Assembly (NCBI GenBank): GCA_034698045.1
Contig: JAQGAU010000567.1
Coordinates: forward strand, 1-26,218
DNA length: 26,218 bases
Direction of reading: 5' to 3'
From: Paramacrobiotus richtersi
Lineage: Eukaryota; Tardigrada; Eutardigrada; Parachela; Macrobiotidae
The notes beneath the pieces are model-generated. The model was not told the origin of the DNA, ran no database searches, and was given only the letters and a program-made list of their open reading frames with translations. Shown here piece after piece: positions 10,855 to 21,367 of this stretch; the stretch's first letter is position 1; each line of letters starts with the position of its first letter. The translations under genes and the position numbers were made by a program.

Positions 10855-13531
10855 TCATACGATTTTGCCGGTGGTGTCAATTGTCCCGCATGCCTGGCCG
10901 CCTGCCACCCTGATGCCACAGATAAGAATCTTTCCGTTTCTTAGACCGAGCAACGTGTTGACTTGCGTATACTTGGATGTAATGGCTGTCTGAATCGATG
11001 CTGCACTGTTATCTATCCACCACGAATCCGGATACTTCGGTTCTGAATAGACCGACAACCGACAAATTGTAATCATGCAGAAGAAATCGCACGCTGAGAA
11101 AACGGATCCGATTAATAATTACCATATTGATAATTTATTCCGTTTAAGAACGTTTGTATCCGGACTCCGCCGTGCTTGTTGTAGAATGTGCAGCTGTACT
11201 TGCTAGAGCTGTTAGCCAGAGAGCAGGAACCGGATGCAGTTGACTGCCAAATAAATTTTTGTGGCTATGAATCAGACGGAAAAGCGATTCAACGCGACTC
11301 CTTACATTCTGTAGCAAAACTCTGTCTTTTGTTGCATCCCACCCCACAATAGGTCCAGATGGCGCGTTAAGGAATACCGCAGCAATGGGGACTGGTTCGC
11401 CGATTGGAGTCAATCGCCCGGTGGAATCAACGTTGACTTGAACTGTGCAGTTACCTTTTAACAAAAATTAGAATCTGAGATCGCAGTACGAACTGGTAAA
11501 CGTTTAGAATGTCACTATAATTAACCAAACTGTACAACTACACATAGAAGTCCAATGCGGATCTGAAACTCGTACAGAGCGTTTACTGTTACGCGTTAAG
11601 AGTGCCTTCGGAGTAGCGTATCTCCGGAACAAGCCACACTGCTACAATGCATTGACGTGAGAGTATACCTTGGAAAGCATAAACTGGCGAACTCATATTC
11701 CCGCTATCCAGTCGCACCAGCTGATCAAAGCCGGCACTGCAGAAAGACTTTGCACAGGTCTGGGCTATACGAATAATCGGTCCATGGAAAGCGTTCTCGA
11801 CGTTGGCAACGTTTCTTCCCCGTTCGATCCAATAAATCCCTAGATCGCCAAGCTCAGTTCCCCATGAATTCGCAATGGTCCAGTATGGAACACCGTTTGA
11901 GTCCTCGCACCAGCCAATGATCCGGACTGCGTGATTGCCCTCCTCAGTTGCAGAAGCACTAGGTCGATAAGCGCCTGGCAGAAAGCATGGAATGATTCGT
12001 GTTATGGCTGTTCTTTGAAATTTTGCTCGTTTTTAAAGCGAGCGTGCAGAACGCTTTGGTGTACCTTGCTCCGGCGTCCAGTCTTCCAAATCATCATACA
12101 GTTTGATACTAGCGCTTATAGGGCCGTTAGCCATGATTTCGCTTTGCATCTCTTTCACGGCTTGTGTAATCTCGTCTTGATCATTTGGATTAGTCAAATA
12201 ACGTGTCCAGTACGAATCATCTGCAGTAATGACAACACTGTAAGTTTTATTACAGATAGGCAGAAATAATTTGCTATAATCGTAGGAAAGTTAAACTCGT
12301 GTCCAAGATGTAATAACTGAAATGCAGGCAAGTGCGCGGATTTTGTACGTAATAAAATGTGATAATTATAAACTTATAATTATGTTACTAACATGCGGCA
12401 AAATCCTGCTGTGGAATGCCAGTTGCATTACTTCGAAAATAGAGAATTTATCGTTACAAAACTGCATCTTAATTTTTTTTTCTTTGCTCCAGTTTTATCG
12501 TGCTGTGGCAACGAAGATGTCAGATTCTTACCAAGACGGATATCGGCCGCAGCAACGGGCGGCGAGTAGCCAGTTTTTGGGCATATGGCTGGGCAACTGA
12601 GTGTAACAGGATCCCTCGGGTACGGCGCACAACCGACTGGCTTCATGTAGTCACCACCGGTGATGTAACCTTTCAGAGCGGCATTCTCGTACGTGCATGG
12701 AGTGCACCCGGGTAGATCGCAACTATGACACAAATAACACACTTGTGGCACCCTTCACTTCAGTGCATACGAAGCGTCTGCTGTACACTTTTTACTTACT
12801 TGTCTTTATCACTTCTTTCACTATAGCAGCCAACTAGATGAACAGCCGACACCAGTGTCTGGTCTGTTTGGCCGGACGCTATGCAGAGCCGGTCTGAGAT
12901 GACACTGGCTGGTACTACGGCCTAAAAGGTCCACCGTTTTGTTAACGATGGGCAGCAAATCATGATTTGCTGAAAACACTGGTGTGTACATTACTGTGTG
13001 TAGTTTAAAGTCAGGGTTTTTTTAATGTACCAGGAATAGAAACAAAGATCCAGGACAACCAACGTTAGAGTACTACAGTAATATCCAAAATCAGACAGTG
13101 TGCTTGTAGATGTACAGTAGATGTTTAAGGATTTTACGAAGACTGGCTTTTTGACTCACATAGCACGTATTGCATCCGGCTTGTTGGCGGATATGTCTGA
13201 TGCTTTCACATTTCGGCCACTGCTCGCGGGCATCAAAGCATTTGGGACTATCGACAGCACGGCGGGTCTTCCCGCGGGAAGGCCCCTTGTACTTCGGGTG
13301 CTTCTTCTTTTCTTCCTCCGTTGCAGGGATTTCACCGCCTTTCATGCGCTGATGCGGTCGATGCCTATGGCTCTTCAGGTATGGCTCGGTAGATGCCGAC
13401 GCAACAGTGTCACTGAAAATTAAAAAGGCAGTGAAAGTACTGTTCCCGTTGATCTTTCTATGGCCTGCCGACCTATGTTCAATGCAAAGCAGTCCCGCGG
13501 CGAGAACAGTCAGGTAGAGCAGGCAAGGCAT
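10855..13531 (-). CDS. Cathepsin-B-like cysteine protease with C-terminal extension, copy 1
   Basis: A papain-family (C1A) endopeptidase, probably secreted or lysosomal. Nine exons: 13473-13531, 13160-13412, 12800-12921, 12532-12722, 12065-12220, 11669-11974, 11306-11454, 11123-11243 and 10855-11042; 514 aa. The signal peptide is MPCLLYLTVLAAGLLC. A basic pro-region of about 65 residues leads to CFDAREQWP, the cathepsin B mature-domain start. Active-site residues are Gln97, Cys103, His275 (NHAVRIIGW) and Asn296 (ANSWG). The Trp after the catalytic Cys is Tyr104. The double-His occluding loop of cathepsin B is absent. After residue 326 comes an unrecognised extension of about 188 residues with Cys shared with copy 2. 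The protein stops 55 residues before copy 2; the last codons (ATCGTATGA) could hide a donor, but no further exon was seen. Confidence 0.85.
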
Positions 13532-13596
13532 TTGACTGATCACAAACCGGGATTTCGACAACACGATACGACTGTATCGAGCATCGTTATTGAACA

Positions 13597-13605
13597 TTTT
13601 ATATA
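13597..13605 (-). promoter_or_regulatory. TATA box of cathepsin-like copy 1
   Basis: TATATAAAA on the minus strand, 66 bp upstream of the ATG at 13531. This box excludes the upstream in-frame ATGs in the same open frame, which lie at or before the expected start site, and supports the start that gives a clean signal peptide. Confidence 0.6.
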
Positions 13606-13631
13606 CTGCCGCTACTGCATTAGCGATCAAT

Positions 13632-14491
13632 GGCTTTGACGATCATTCGTCTACTTCGGAATAAAGTGAATTCAGAACCCGTCAGAAGATAAGGTTTATT
13701 GCTTTCGCGTTTGCGGGCCACGTTGCGCCAGTTTGAACCCGTGGAGCGCTCGAACTGCACTCGATAAATAAAGCTGTAAGCATAATTTTGACGACACCAG
13801 GCTGTGAGATTAATGTCACTTCCCTGAACTGTGGTATAAAAGTAACCATTACTGAAGATTACAATGTGTCGCGTGAACCTACAGCTGCTATACTAATGGA
13901 GACATAGATCATATCCTGTGTTTTAATCGGCACAAATGTCTGCGAGAACTGGCTGTGATGGATGCGGCGAGGCACGCTTATACACCTGGTTGCGGGTATA
14001 CCTAAAGTCAACGCATTTCAACGTATACATTTTAGGCGGCCGAATCATCTTCTAATTTTTGTGTCGTTGTGCATGTATCTGGTTAGTGAGTGGTTACAAT
14101 TTATTTGGGCGAAAACACAAAAATATTCCAACGGAACTGCGAAAACAAACTGCGACACTGTTCGACTCCATCGGAAATAAACACATGGTAGTTTATAGTT
14201 CGAAGTTTATTGTCCCTTGCCAACCAGAAACTGTCTGCTATGTACAGGCAAAGACATTTTCCAAGGGAATAAAAATACAAAACATACACAGTCATTCCGA
14301 TAAGAGAGAAAAGATAACAAAACACAGTACTGTGACTGGTGGCCAAAAAAGAAGCAACTAAGGTCACGCAGAACTGAAGAGCTTTCGAACCACACGCAAA
14401 CACATGCAAAATTAACTGGCTTATATACAGTACTGCCACTGATAATCATTACCACATTAATCCTGCTCCGTGTCACTTCTCGTGCCGCTGT
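13632..14491. other. Intergenic region, possible 3' UTR of the Cys-rich ORF
   Basis: Several short frames on both strands without support. A minus-strand AATAAA near 14207-14213 lies about 280 bp past the stop of the 14492-14860 frame and could be its polyadenylation signal. A plus-strand TATAAAAG near 13834 and an AATAAA near 14175 flank a 72-codon plus frame (13962-14180), but its stop overlaps that AATAAA, which argues against a gene. Confidence 0.35.
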
Positions 14492-14860
14492 TCATTTTGC
14501 TAGTACGGCATCAATAACAGTCTTTAAAACCCTGCGGTTTTCACAGCAAGTAATTTGCGACGTACGACGCATTCTTTTATGAACGCGTTCTGACTTTCCG
14601 TGACTGCATATGCTGCAGTTTCTAGATGCCCATTGCGCGGTTTTTGGCATAGCGCCGTTTGTCTGCATATTCTGTGTTTGTGTAAGCGTGTACTCCGTGC
14701 AGCCGCTAAAACCGTCCGGACGGGAAAACCATCCGCCGGACACTTTTCCCCCGCAATCGCTGAAGCAATCCGGAGGGCCCTTGAGATGACGAATTCTGTC
14801 AGAACAAACTATAATGCACAGTAGTGCGGTTTTGAGAGAGTTTTGCTCGGGATTCCGCAT
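14492..14860 (-). CDS. Possible small cysteine-rich protein, unknown
   Basis: A 122-codon frame with a hydrophobic patch near residues 10-19 (KTALLCIIVC) followed by paired-spaced cysteines: DCFSDCGG, SGCTEY, RNCSICSHG and ITCCENR. The C-terminal part is basic. The pattern would suit a small secreted disulfide-rich protein, but the hydrophobic patch is short for a signal peptide and there is no TATA box. The bases before the ATG also form an acceptor (TTTCTCAG), so it could be an internal exon. An AATAAA lies about 280 bp downstream. No family recognised; chance ORF not excluded. Confidence 0.3.
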   Translation of the reverse strand: MRNPEQNSLKTALLCIIVCSDRIRHLKGPPDCFSDCGGKVSGGWFSRPDGFSGCTEYTLTQTQNMQTNGAMPKTAQWASRNCSICSHGKSERVHKRMRRTSQITCCENRRVLKTVIDAVLAK

Positions 14861-15268
14861 TTTCTGAGAAAGCTACTACAGAGGCGTGGTTCAAAATTTC
14901 ATCTGTTCTTCGAGTAACTAGTTATTATTATTGTTAGGTTGTCGGCTTAGCTCAGCAGTGATTAATTATTCTGTGCCCATGTCAGATACACACCGAGGTT
15001 CTGAAGTTCCGGTCACATTTTTATCAGTATTTCGATCTTGACTTCATGACGTTGTTGAAGTTTTCAGACCCCATCGTCGTCTGAGTCTTCTATGAAGATT
15101 TTTCCCGAGCTCACTTATTCCGAAACAAAACAGGTAGAAGTACCAGTATTACAAACAAATCAAGAAACGGTTACCAAAACTGGTAACCATGAGAGAGAGA
15201 CAATGAGGAATGTCTGAAATATTAATCAATCCAAAATCCAATTATTATCCAAAATCCAAAACAATTAA
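14861..15268. other. Intergenic region downstream of the F-box-like gene
   Basis: AT-rich with short imperfect direct repeats around 15228-15265 (copies of CCAAAATCCA). No coding signal was seen. It should contain the 3' UTR of the minus-strand F-box-like gene. Confidence 0.45.
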
Positions 15269-18200
15269 TCAATCGATACACCAAACGGTTCCATGGAAAC
15301 GAAGAGAGGCGAAGCGCCTGAACTCTTGCGCGTCCAGGCGCTGGAGGAGCGCATCCAACGTGAACCGTGTCAGATGTCGAACATCGACACCGTCTAGACC
15401 AGTCTGGCCACCCTCTCCATAAGCGCTAAACGTCATTCCACGGTAGCGCACGCCGTCTCGAGTGTCCAAGGTCTGGGTGACGTTGAGTATCTGCAAAGGG
15501 TAACCATGAGACAGCATTGGCATGCATCTCGTTCACACGAGAATTAATGCGGTAAATTCTGATTGGTTACCCACAAGAAAAGGGATTGAGTTGTCTGACT
15601 CTGGCTACTCTTCGTAAAATTTTAGCAGTTAAAACTCATTATACGGATTGTAAATAGTTTGAGTGTGGTGTTTCGGTTGCTGTTGTTTGCACGAGGCAAT
15701 CGGTGAGAGGTTGTCCATAAGGGTAGAGGATAGTTATCTTCGTGTTATTTTGTTTCAGCGTTTGAGCATGGAAATTAAGCTTGTCAAGGTTAGTCGGTCA
15801 TCCGGGACTCGTCCTACCACTTTTCCGAACACATGTAGAAACCTAGTTCACTTAACCGAATCTAAAAAGATTCGAATACAAGTTCTGGGGGGGGGGGGGG
15901 GTGATAGCTTTGAGAGCGGTGACAGGAGGCTTATCCTGCGCCACCATTCTGAGAGAGCGGGTCAGTTGCATATGACCACAATGTGCTGGGCCGATTTCCC
16001 ACTGATTTAGCAACCGTACTACCGTGCAGTGTTCCGTTATACACATTTTACTCTCACCTGAGCAATTTTGAATGGATTTGTCCTCGGGTTAGTATTAACG
16101 TCCCTGAACCATTCCACCAGGCGTTCCACCTCTGTAGCGTCCAGCTCGCACAGTCCATTGTTCAGCATGATACAGAAATCATCGATGGTCAGTTGGCGAT
16201 TAAAACGTTTGCTCCAAAAGTACACAACCAGCTGAACCGATCTGCCCTCTTCATACCGTTCGGATGTCTCCAGATCCACTTTAACTAGGAACTGTTGCAA
16301 GACAATCTGCCGGCACACTGCCGCTAGTGAGTGAAGGACTTCCCACAAGGCGGTAATCCAGTTGGCCGTGTCAACAGGTAAACACCATTCTCCAGCCAAC
16401 AACAACAATTCCACAGTCGGCACTCCCTTTTCGGCCATAATACGGTGCAGCAGGCGGGCAGTCTCTACCAGTCGGGGGCCACCGCGTTCATCCGGAGCGA
16501 TTCCGCCGTACAGCACGAGCATCCGGGTGTGCGGTGTCCAGCAGTTGTACAGGCACGTCGCGAACTGGAACACGCTGCTCCAGTACCCCGGGCCATAACG
16601 CGGTGCGGTAACAGTGAGGACGCGGCGGGTGGAGGCCGACGTGAAGATGGCGTCCCACTTGCGGCACACTCCACGGAGCTTTGTCTGCTGGAGCGTTGTT
16701 AAACACTCAAAAATCTCCGGGAAAATCGTTGGATCGCCGTACAGGGACCGGATGTCACCGCAGACACAAGCCGCTGCCAGAGAGGGTAAGCGGTGGCTTG
16801 CCACAGCATCGGCGCCGCTTGTGAGCACAGAAAGCAGGATTTCGTCCTAAAACGCAAGGGCAACTAGAACAATCTATGTCTTCATTCGAAGGAGCTTGCT
16901 TCTGGCCGAACACCTAGCTTGACTTTCACTCCACCATAAAATCTAGACCACGCTACCAAAGGGCTGTATATGTACCTCATAACTCATAATTGCTGGTCAT
17001 AACTCATAACCCATAACTCATAACCCATAACTCATAACTCATAAGTCGCACTCATAACTCATAAACGCTGGTCAGTGCTCATAGGCGATGGGCATCAAAC
17101 CCACCAGTGGTGAGTTGCGGTTACTGCTCAATGGTTTGTGTGTCAAATACTCTGCCAGTCTGGCCCAGTCACCTGAAAGGGCCTTTGACAAAGGCCATAA
17201 TTATTGACCAATTCAGCGGTGGTTTTTGCGGCTTACTCGTCGCACCCTGGTGCCCCTCACTGCTATCTACGCGTAATGCCTCAACACAATGCCTTCTGAT
17301 ATGACGATATGTTAGTCAAGTACTTCTATGACAATTAAACAGCAATCACTACTGAAATCCAGATCGGTTAACGATATATTGATACGTAACACTACCAAGT
17401 CGAGGTCAAATGCAAATGCTGGTCAGCAATCATCAATAGTGGTCATCACTCAGCAGTGGTCACTACTCAGTGGTTCCAGTGACAAATACTCTGCCAGTCA
17501 TTGCAGGCCGTAATTATTAACCAATGTAGCGGTGGTCAACATCACCCAGACCTTTTGAACCCACGAGACGGTGCGCGGTACTGTAAGATGTCGCTCTTCC
17601 CTTATGGTGACGCTGGTCTTTAGACGGGATTAATGTTCAACACCTGACAAAGCTGACACTGCACGCGCTGCTCCAGCCAGCGTTTCCAACACGGCAAACG
17701 TAAAATTGAATTATATGTTATTTGATGTGTTTGAGGAGTTTCTGAGCGCAGATGACTGAATCGGTGCAGTTCTGTTTCTTACGCACAACAGAAAGCCAAC
17801 GAGTGGAACGTAGTAATACTGTAATTACACTAGTTACTGTGGTTCTTCAGCGTCAGAGCTTGACGTATTTTAACTCATACCACTGTTTAGACCTCTGATG
17901 TGGTCACTCTCGAAATATTTGTAGTGCAACCATTGATCATTGACCGGCACTGGCCGCAACTGACCACTGGTTGGTTTTATGCCCACCGCCTATGAGTACT
18001 GACCAGCGTTTATGAGTTATTAGTACGACTTATGAGTTATGGGTTATGAGTTATGACCAGCAATTATGAGTTATGAGGTACATATACAGCCCTACCAAAG
18101 AGTAAACTAAGTTCTTGATGCATATTCAGAATATGACATTCTACACAACACTTTAGTCTCAAGAGTCAAGACTTACGACAGATCCCGGGCATCCACTCCT

Positions 18201-18810
18201 GACACCAATGCGCCAAACTGGTTCGATCCTTTCTATAATGGCCAGCGTTCTGGTTACTCCAGGCTGCGGGTCGCTGAGCACACGGGTAGCCATCATCCAG
18301 CAATGGTTTTGTCGGCAGCAAGCGTTGAACCTGGAAATCAGCTGCTCATCTGTCACAAATGAAAATCCCATCCCACTGGGCACCACAACTAGCTTTCTCG
18401 AGAACTGGCCTCCCTTCACCACCAGACCAGTCATCTGATCCTCTGTGGGCATTTCCCGAATACGCTGTGGCACTGCACATCCTTTCAGCTCACGGTCTGG
18501 CAGTTTGACACTGATTAGCCCGAAACCGTTGAGGAGCATGCCTAGATGCCATTTCCACGGGTCCTCCGGGCTGCAACCGCAGCAGCACCTCCACTGGCCG
18601 CTCCTCATCACTATCTTTCAGTGCGGAAGAGAGCTTGCAGTAATAAACGTGGCCGAGGGGAACTAGTTTTAACTGCAAAGGCCCGCCAAAGTCCACAAGA
18701 AGACCGCTATCGAAAACATCGATCACACGGCCATTGTGAAGCAGACCATCATCTCCGCGCACGTCAGCACTGTTCCAAGAGGATTCCATGCCTTTGAACG
18801 ACATTTTCAC
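15269..18810 (-). CDS. F-box-like protein of a tardigrade-type family, with an apparent frameshift
   Basis: A likely substrate adaptor of an SCF-type ubiquitin ligase, by family analogy only. Exons are 18177-18810, 16058-16846 and 15269-15490, both junctions in phase 0; about 547 aa if the frame were continuous. The N-terminus has NGRVIDVFDSGLLVDFGGP then PVEVLLRLQP and EDPWKWHLGMLL. From memory this is the start of an expanded uncharacterised Hypsibius/Ramazzottius family. The F-box follows in exon 2: PEIFECLTTLQQTKLRGVCR then KWDAIF. Exon 3 contains GMTFSAYGEGG. In exon 1, LLRLQP and EDPWKW lie in different frames and one extra base near 18567-18570 (CCCGGAGGAC on the minus strand) separates them; no intron fits. 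So it is either a young pseudogene or an assembly error. The first Met (18810) or MESSW (18789) may be the start. Confidence 0.65.
15887..15901 (+). repeat. Poly-G run of 15 in F-box-like intron 2
   Basis: Fifteen consecutive G on the plus strand inside the 567-bp second intron. Just upstream (15857-15874) is a perfect 7-bp hairpin, CGAATCT-AAAA-AGATTCG. The run length may be unreliable in the assembly. Confidence 0.8.
16962..17150 (+). repeat. Left terminal inverted repeat with TAACTCA sub-repeats
   Basis: Pairs with about 17905-18091 on the other strand. Shared landmarks in order: TGTATATGTACC, AATTGCTGGTCATAAC, TAAACGCTGGTCAGT, CTCATAGGCG, CCAGTGGT and GAGTTGCGG/CAGTTGCGG. The arms differ mainly in sub-repeat number and scattered substitutions. 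Confidence 0.85.
17145..17540 (+). repeat. Internal direct repeat of the foldback-like element
   Basis: AAATACTCTGCCAGTC at about 17148 recurs at about 17485. Each copy is followed by GGCC(A/G)TAATTATT(G/A)ACCAA and AGCGGTGGT. The copies are about 340 bp apart and the first contains extra sequence, so the element's core was built by internal duplication. Confidence 0.65.
17905..18091 (-). repeat. Right terminal inverted repeat
   Basis: Reverse complement of the left arm, with one fewer block of TAACTCA-type units. The inner boundary is approximate because similarity fades gradually. Confidence 0.8.
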
Positions 18811-19739
18811 AGTTTTTAACTCGAAAAAGCAACAATTTTTCTACTCAAGGTTGAAGTTTGAATGCGCAGAAGACAGGCTTCGAAAAGAGAGCGCAGTCAC
18901 AGTGTAAAAAGCGTCACCTCAACTGGAACTGAAATTGTAATTTTATCTCATGGCTGGAACGCTCTATTAAATACGTAGCTGCCATACTGGCTGAAACGCA
19001 CTACACGGAGCGTATGTGATGCGACTGGCAGCGTGCACACACTGCGCAGTGCTTTTAAAATATCAGATCGAAACAATCGTAATACTTGTGGTCTATGCGA
19101 ACTGCGAACCTCTGTGTTTCCATTCCTGAGAACTATTTCTTCGCATGGTAAAAAGAGATGCGTTTTATTCGGGCGAGGGGTTTCGGCATCTTGCAGGAGT
19201 GCGCTTTCCGTTCAGGTCATTCGTTGATATTAATTACAATTGAAGCTTCGCTGTGATATTCCTGGCTTGGCATGGATTTATAGTAATGAACATATCATGT
19301 AGACATGTACAATGTAACTTTCCGAAGTACAGGTTGCCCTCAAAAGTTAAAACTAGCAGCACAATGTCTATAAATCCAGTGATGTGCCTCGAGTACAACT
19401 GTTTTGTGGAAATCCTCTGCAGGTTTTCGTATTAGGTACTTCGCTGTCAGTTACCTTGGGGATGGTCATTTCGTGTGGAGTGGACTGACAAGTCACAACA
19501 GTATATGTGTGTGACTATGTATTTATATATCGTGATTCCGCGGTTCATTATTGCCGTTCGAAGTTTAATTCCGTTCAGAAATGATTTTCCATTTTGCACC
19601 ACGGTTTCAAACGTCTGCACCGTACAGACTGTACGTCATTAAGCAGCAGATTAAAACGGACCTGGCCAGCCGTAGAGAGACATGTAGTATTCTGAGAACG
19701 GCAAATCACTGCACGATTCAAAAGCGTCCTCGGGATTTG
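18811..19739. other. Intergenic region upstream of the F-box-like gene
   Basis: No TATA box was seen close upstream of the F-box-like start. Short frames only, none supported. No repeats recognised. Confidence 0.45.
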
Positions 19740-19890
19740 CTGCCAATTCGGCGGCCATTCATTGGTCAAATGTCGCTACGCGTGCCATGCTGCCGATGCA
19801 GTACCAACGTCTACAGTATGTGTCTACGCTTAATTTGCATTTTGGATGGACTGGTAGTTCGCACGCAATTCTTTATGGTTTTTAAATAGG
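19740..19890 (+). repeat. Diverged copy of a cathepsin-cluster flank sequence
   Basis: This segment resembles 21110-21230. Shared landmarks include CATTCATTGGTCAA/CATTCGTTGGTCAA, ATGCAGTACCAACGTCTA/ATGCAGTATCAACGTCTA, TTTGGATGGA and CGCACGCAATTCTTTATG/TGCACGCAGTTCCTTATG. The last part is also seen near 25925-25960. It suggests a third remnant of the duplicated 3' flank, or a dispersed repeat. Confidence 0.55.
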
Positions 19891-20690
19891 AATTACTAGC
19901 TGAGATTCAGAATAAGGTATCTATCTAGCCTATCGTGTAAAGCATACCTAATTCTATGTCAAACTATTTTTAGATCACACATATAATCAAATTACTGTCG
20001 TTCTTTGCTACTATTCGTGGCGGCTTGTTTTGTTATGTTATGCTCGTACAAACTGGTATCAAAACAGTCGATCAATTAATCCTAAAAGCCAATCAGTTCG
20101 CTGTGTCCGGGCTTCGCAGCTCAAAGACCTTGCCGAAGTACTGTAAGTTCTACATATTCATGCCTGCTGGGTACAGTTTTTAAACAGAAATAGGTGTTTT
20201 TAGTTTTTCGAGAAAACAGGTGGTCAATTTCCAGATTTGCAAGCAAGCCTACATACTAACAAAGCAACACCTTCAACATCACCTTTTCGTAACATTACAT
20301 GCCGCTCAGACCTTATCCATCTCATTTTCTGTTGTATCCATAGCTGATGGTTGTGGCTTGCTTCGGTAGATGGCTCAGGCGGCGGAGAACCAGCGAATAG
20401 AAACAAATTGCTGGAAATTCTCCAACATGATTATTCACACGGACTGGTCGTTGTGTTACTTCTGGCAGTCTAAACATTGTCCTTGTGGTTTTCGACAATC
20501 AATTTGAAACACATGTTCTTGTACATTACACAGCACTTTATTTTCTCACAATCAGAGGAGCCCACAGGAATTATTTACGAACTCCTGCTCGTTCAACCTC
20601 ATGCTCGTAGTATCCTGCATATTTCCACGGATTGGGAAATATCACTGACAAAGCGTATTCTATCCCTGGACTACATTATTTGATTGACTA
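19891..20690. other. Intergenic region, no supportable gene
   Basis: A 60-codon minus frame at 20224-20406 has a polar, protein-like composition (SPPPEPSTEASHNHQLW), but no start, splice or family support. Nothing else stands out. Confidence 0.4.
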
Positions 20691-21367
20691 GTCGATATAA
20701 GGGAACGCACCATATAATGCGCAACGTATCACCGACTCGCGCGACGACGAAGTGCAAAAATTTGCTGTTTTTGCTACGACTTGCTTCTTGTCGAGAACAC
20801 CCTGATGATAACGTTATGGGCATACTTATGCCGATGCGGATTATTCACTGAAATGGCTGATTTGGGTAACACTTATCATTGCCTTCAGAGCACGTATATG
20901 TATATGTATATCAGAAGTCACCCTGATCATGATGGTACATACAATATGTGCACAGAAGAGCTGAGCATTGTACATAAGACACCGAGCACGCTTCTTAAAA
21001 ATTAATGGATATTCAATAAGCTGTCAAAAAAATGTAAATTAGTATTTTGAGAACCGGTAAATTGCAGTGTGGCACGCAAGAGTCCTGGAATCGTAGGATA
21101 CGTTGCCCATTCGTTGGGCATTCGTTGGTCAAGGGTCATAATGGCGCTATGCAGTATCAACGTCTATGTGTTTAAGTTTGGATGGAACAACAGTTTGCAC
21201 GCAGTTCCTTATGTTTTTTAAGCACAACGCACCCCTACGTTCTGTTTAAAACTGGAAGCCTTTTACTTTCGATAAACCCGTCGATATGTTAATGCAAGCA
21301 TTCATAGACGGCCTAATAAGAGGATGACAAAGGCAAAGCATCTCCACTTAGATTGCAAAACAGTTGT
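20691..21367. repeat. 3' flank of cathepsin-like copy 2, duplicated at 25290-26129
   Basis: Collinear similarity with the flank of the third paralog: CGACTTGCTTCTTGTCG... with GGCTTGTGGAGAACA; CTTATGCCGATGCGGATTAT with CTTATGCCCATGCCGATTAT; GTAACACTTATCATT with TTAACGCTTATTACCATT; and ACTTTCGATAAACCCGTCG with ACGTTCGATAAAACCGCCG. The offset is about 4.6-4.7 kb. It marks the tandem duplication unit of the protease cluster. Confidence 0.7.

Larger units (their letters stand above)
16962..18091. mobile_element. Foldback/MULE-like non-autonomous DNA element
   Basis: A 1130-bp element with near-identical terminal inverted repeats of about 190 bp. The left end begins GGCTGTATATGTACCTCATA and the right end is its reverse complement. 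The repeats contain tandem sub-repeats of the unit TAACTCA/TAACCCA. The left arm has about two more units than the right. Flanks carry an identical 9-bp duplication, CTACCAAAG (16953-16961 and 18092-18100). Long sub-repeated arms with a 9-bp duplication fit Foldback or Mutator-like elements. No transposase frame is present, so it is non-autonomous. It lies in the first intron of the F-box-like gene, and the clean duplication suggests a fairly recent insertion. Confidence 0.85.

Noticed and set aside
13413-13472. Copy 1 reading straight through intron 1
   Set aside because: The frame is open but a GT-AG intron there has exactly the position and phase of copy 2 intron 1, and removing it restores alignment (EHSDT versus SESDA).
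13532-13630. Upstream extension of cathepsin-like copy 1 to an ATG at 13630
   Set aside because: The TATATAAAA box lies inside this stretch, so translation must start downstream; the ATG at 13531 gives a proper signal peptide.
17107-17304. Open frame inside the foldback-like element as a transposase
   Set aside because: Too short, composition untypical, no DDE-type motif, and it spans repeat arms.
20224-20406. Minus frame with polar composition, possibly a transposase fragment
   Set aside because: Only 60 codons, no catalytic or zinc-finger motif, and no inverted repeats around it.
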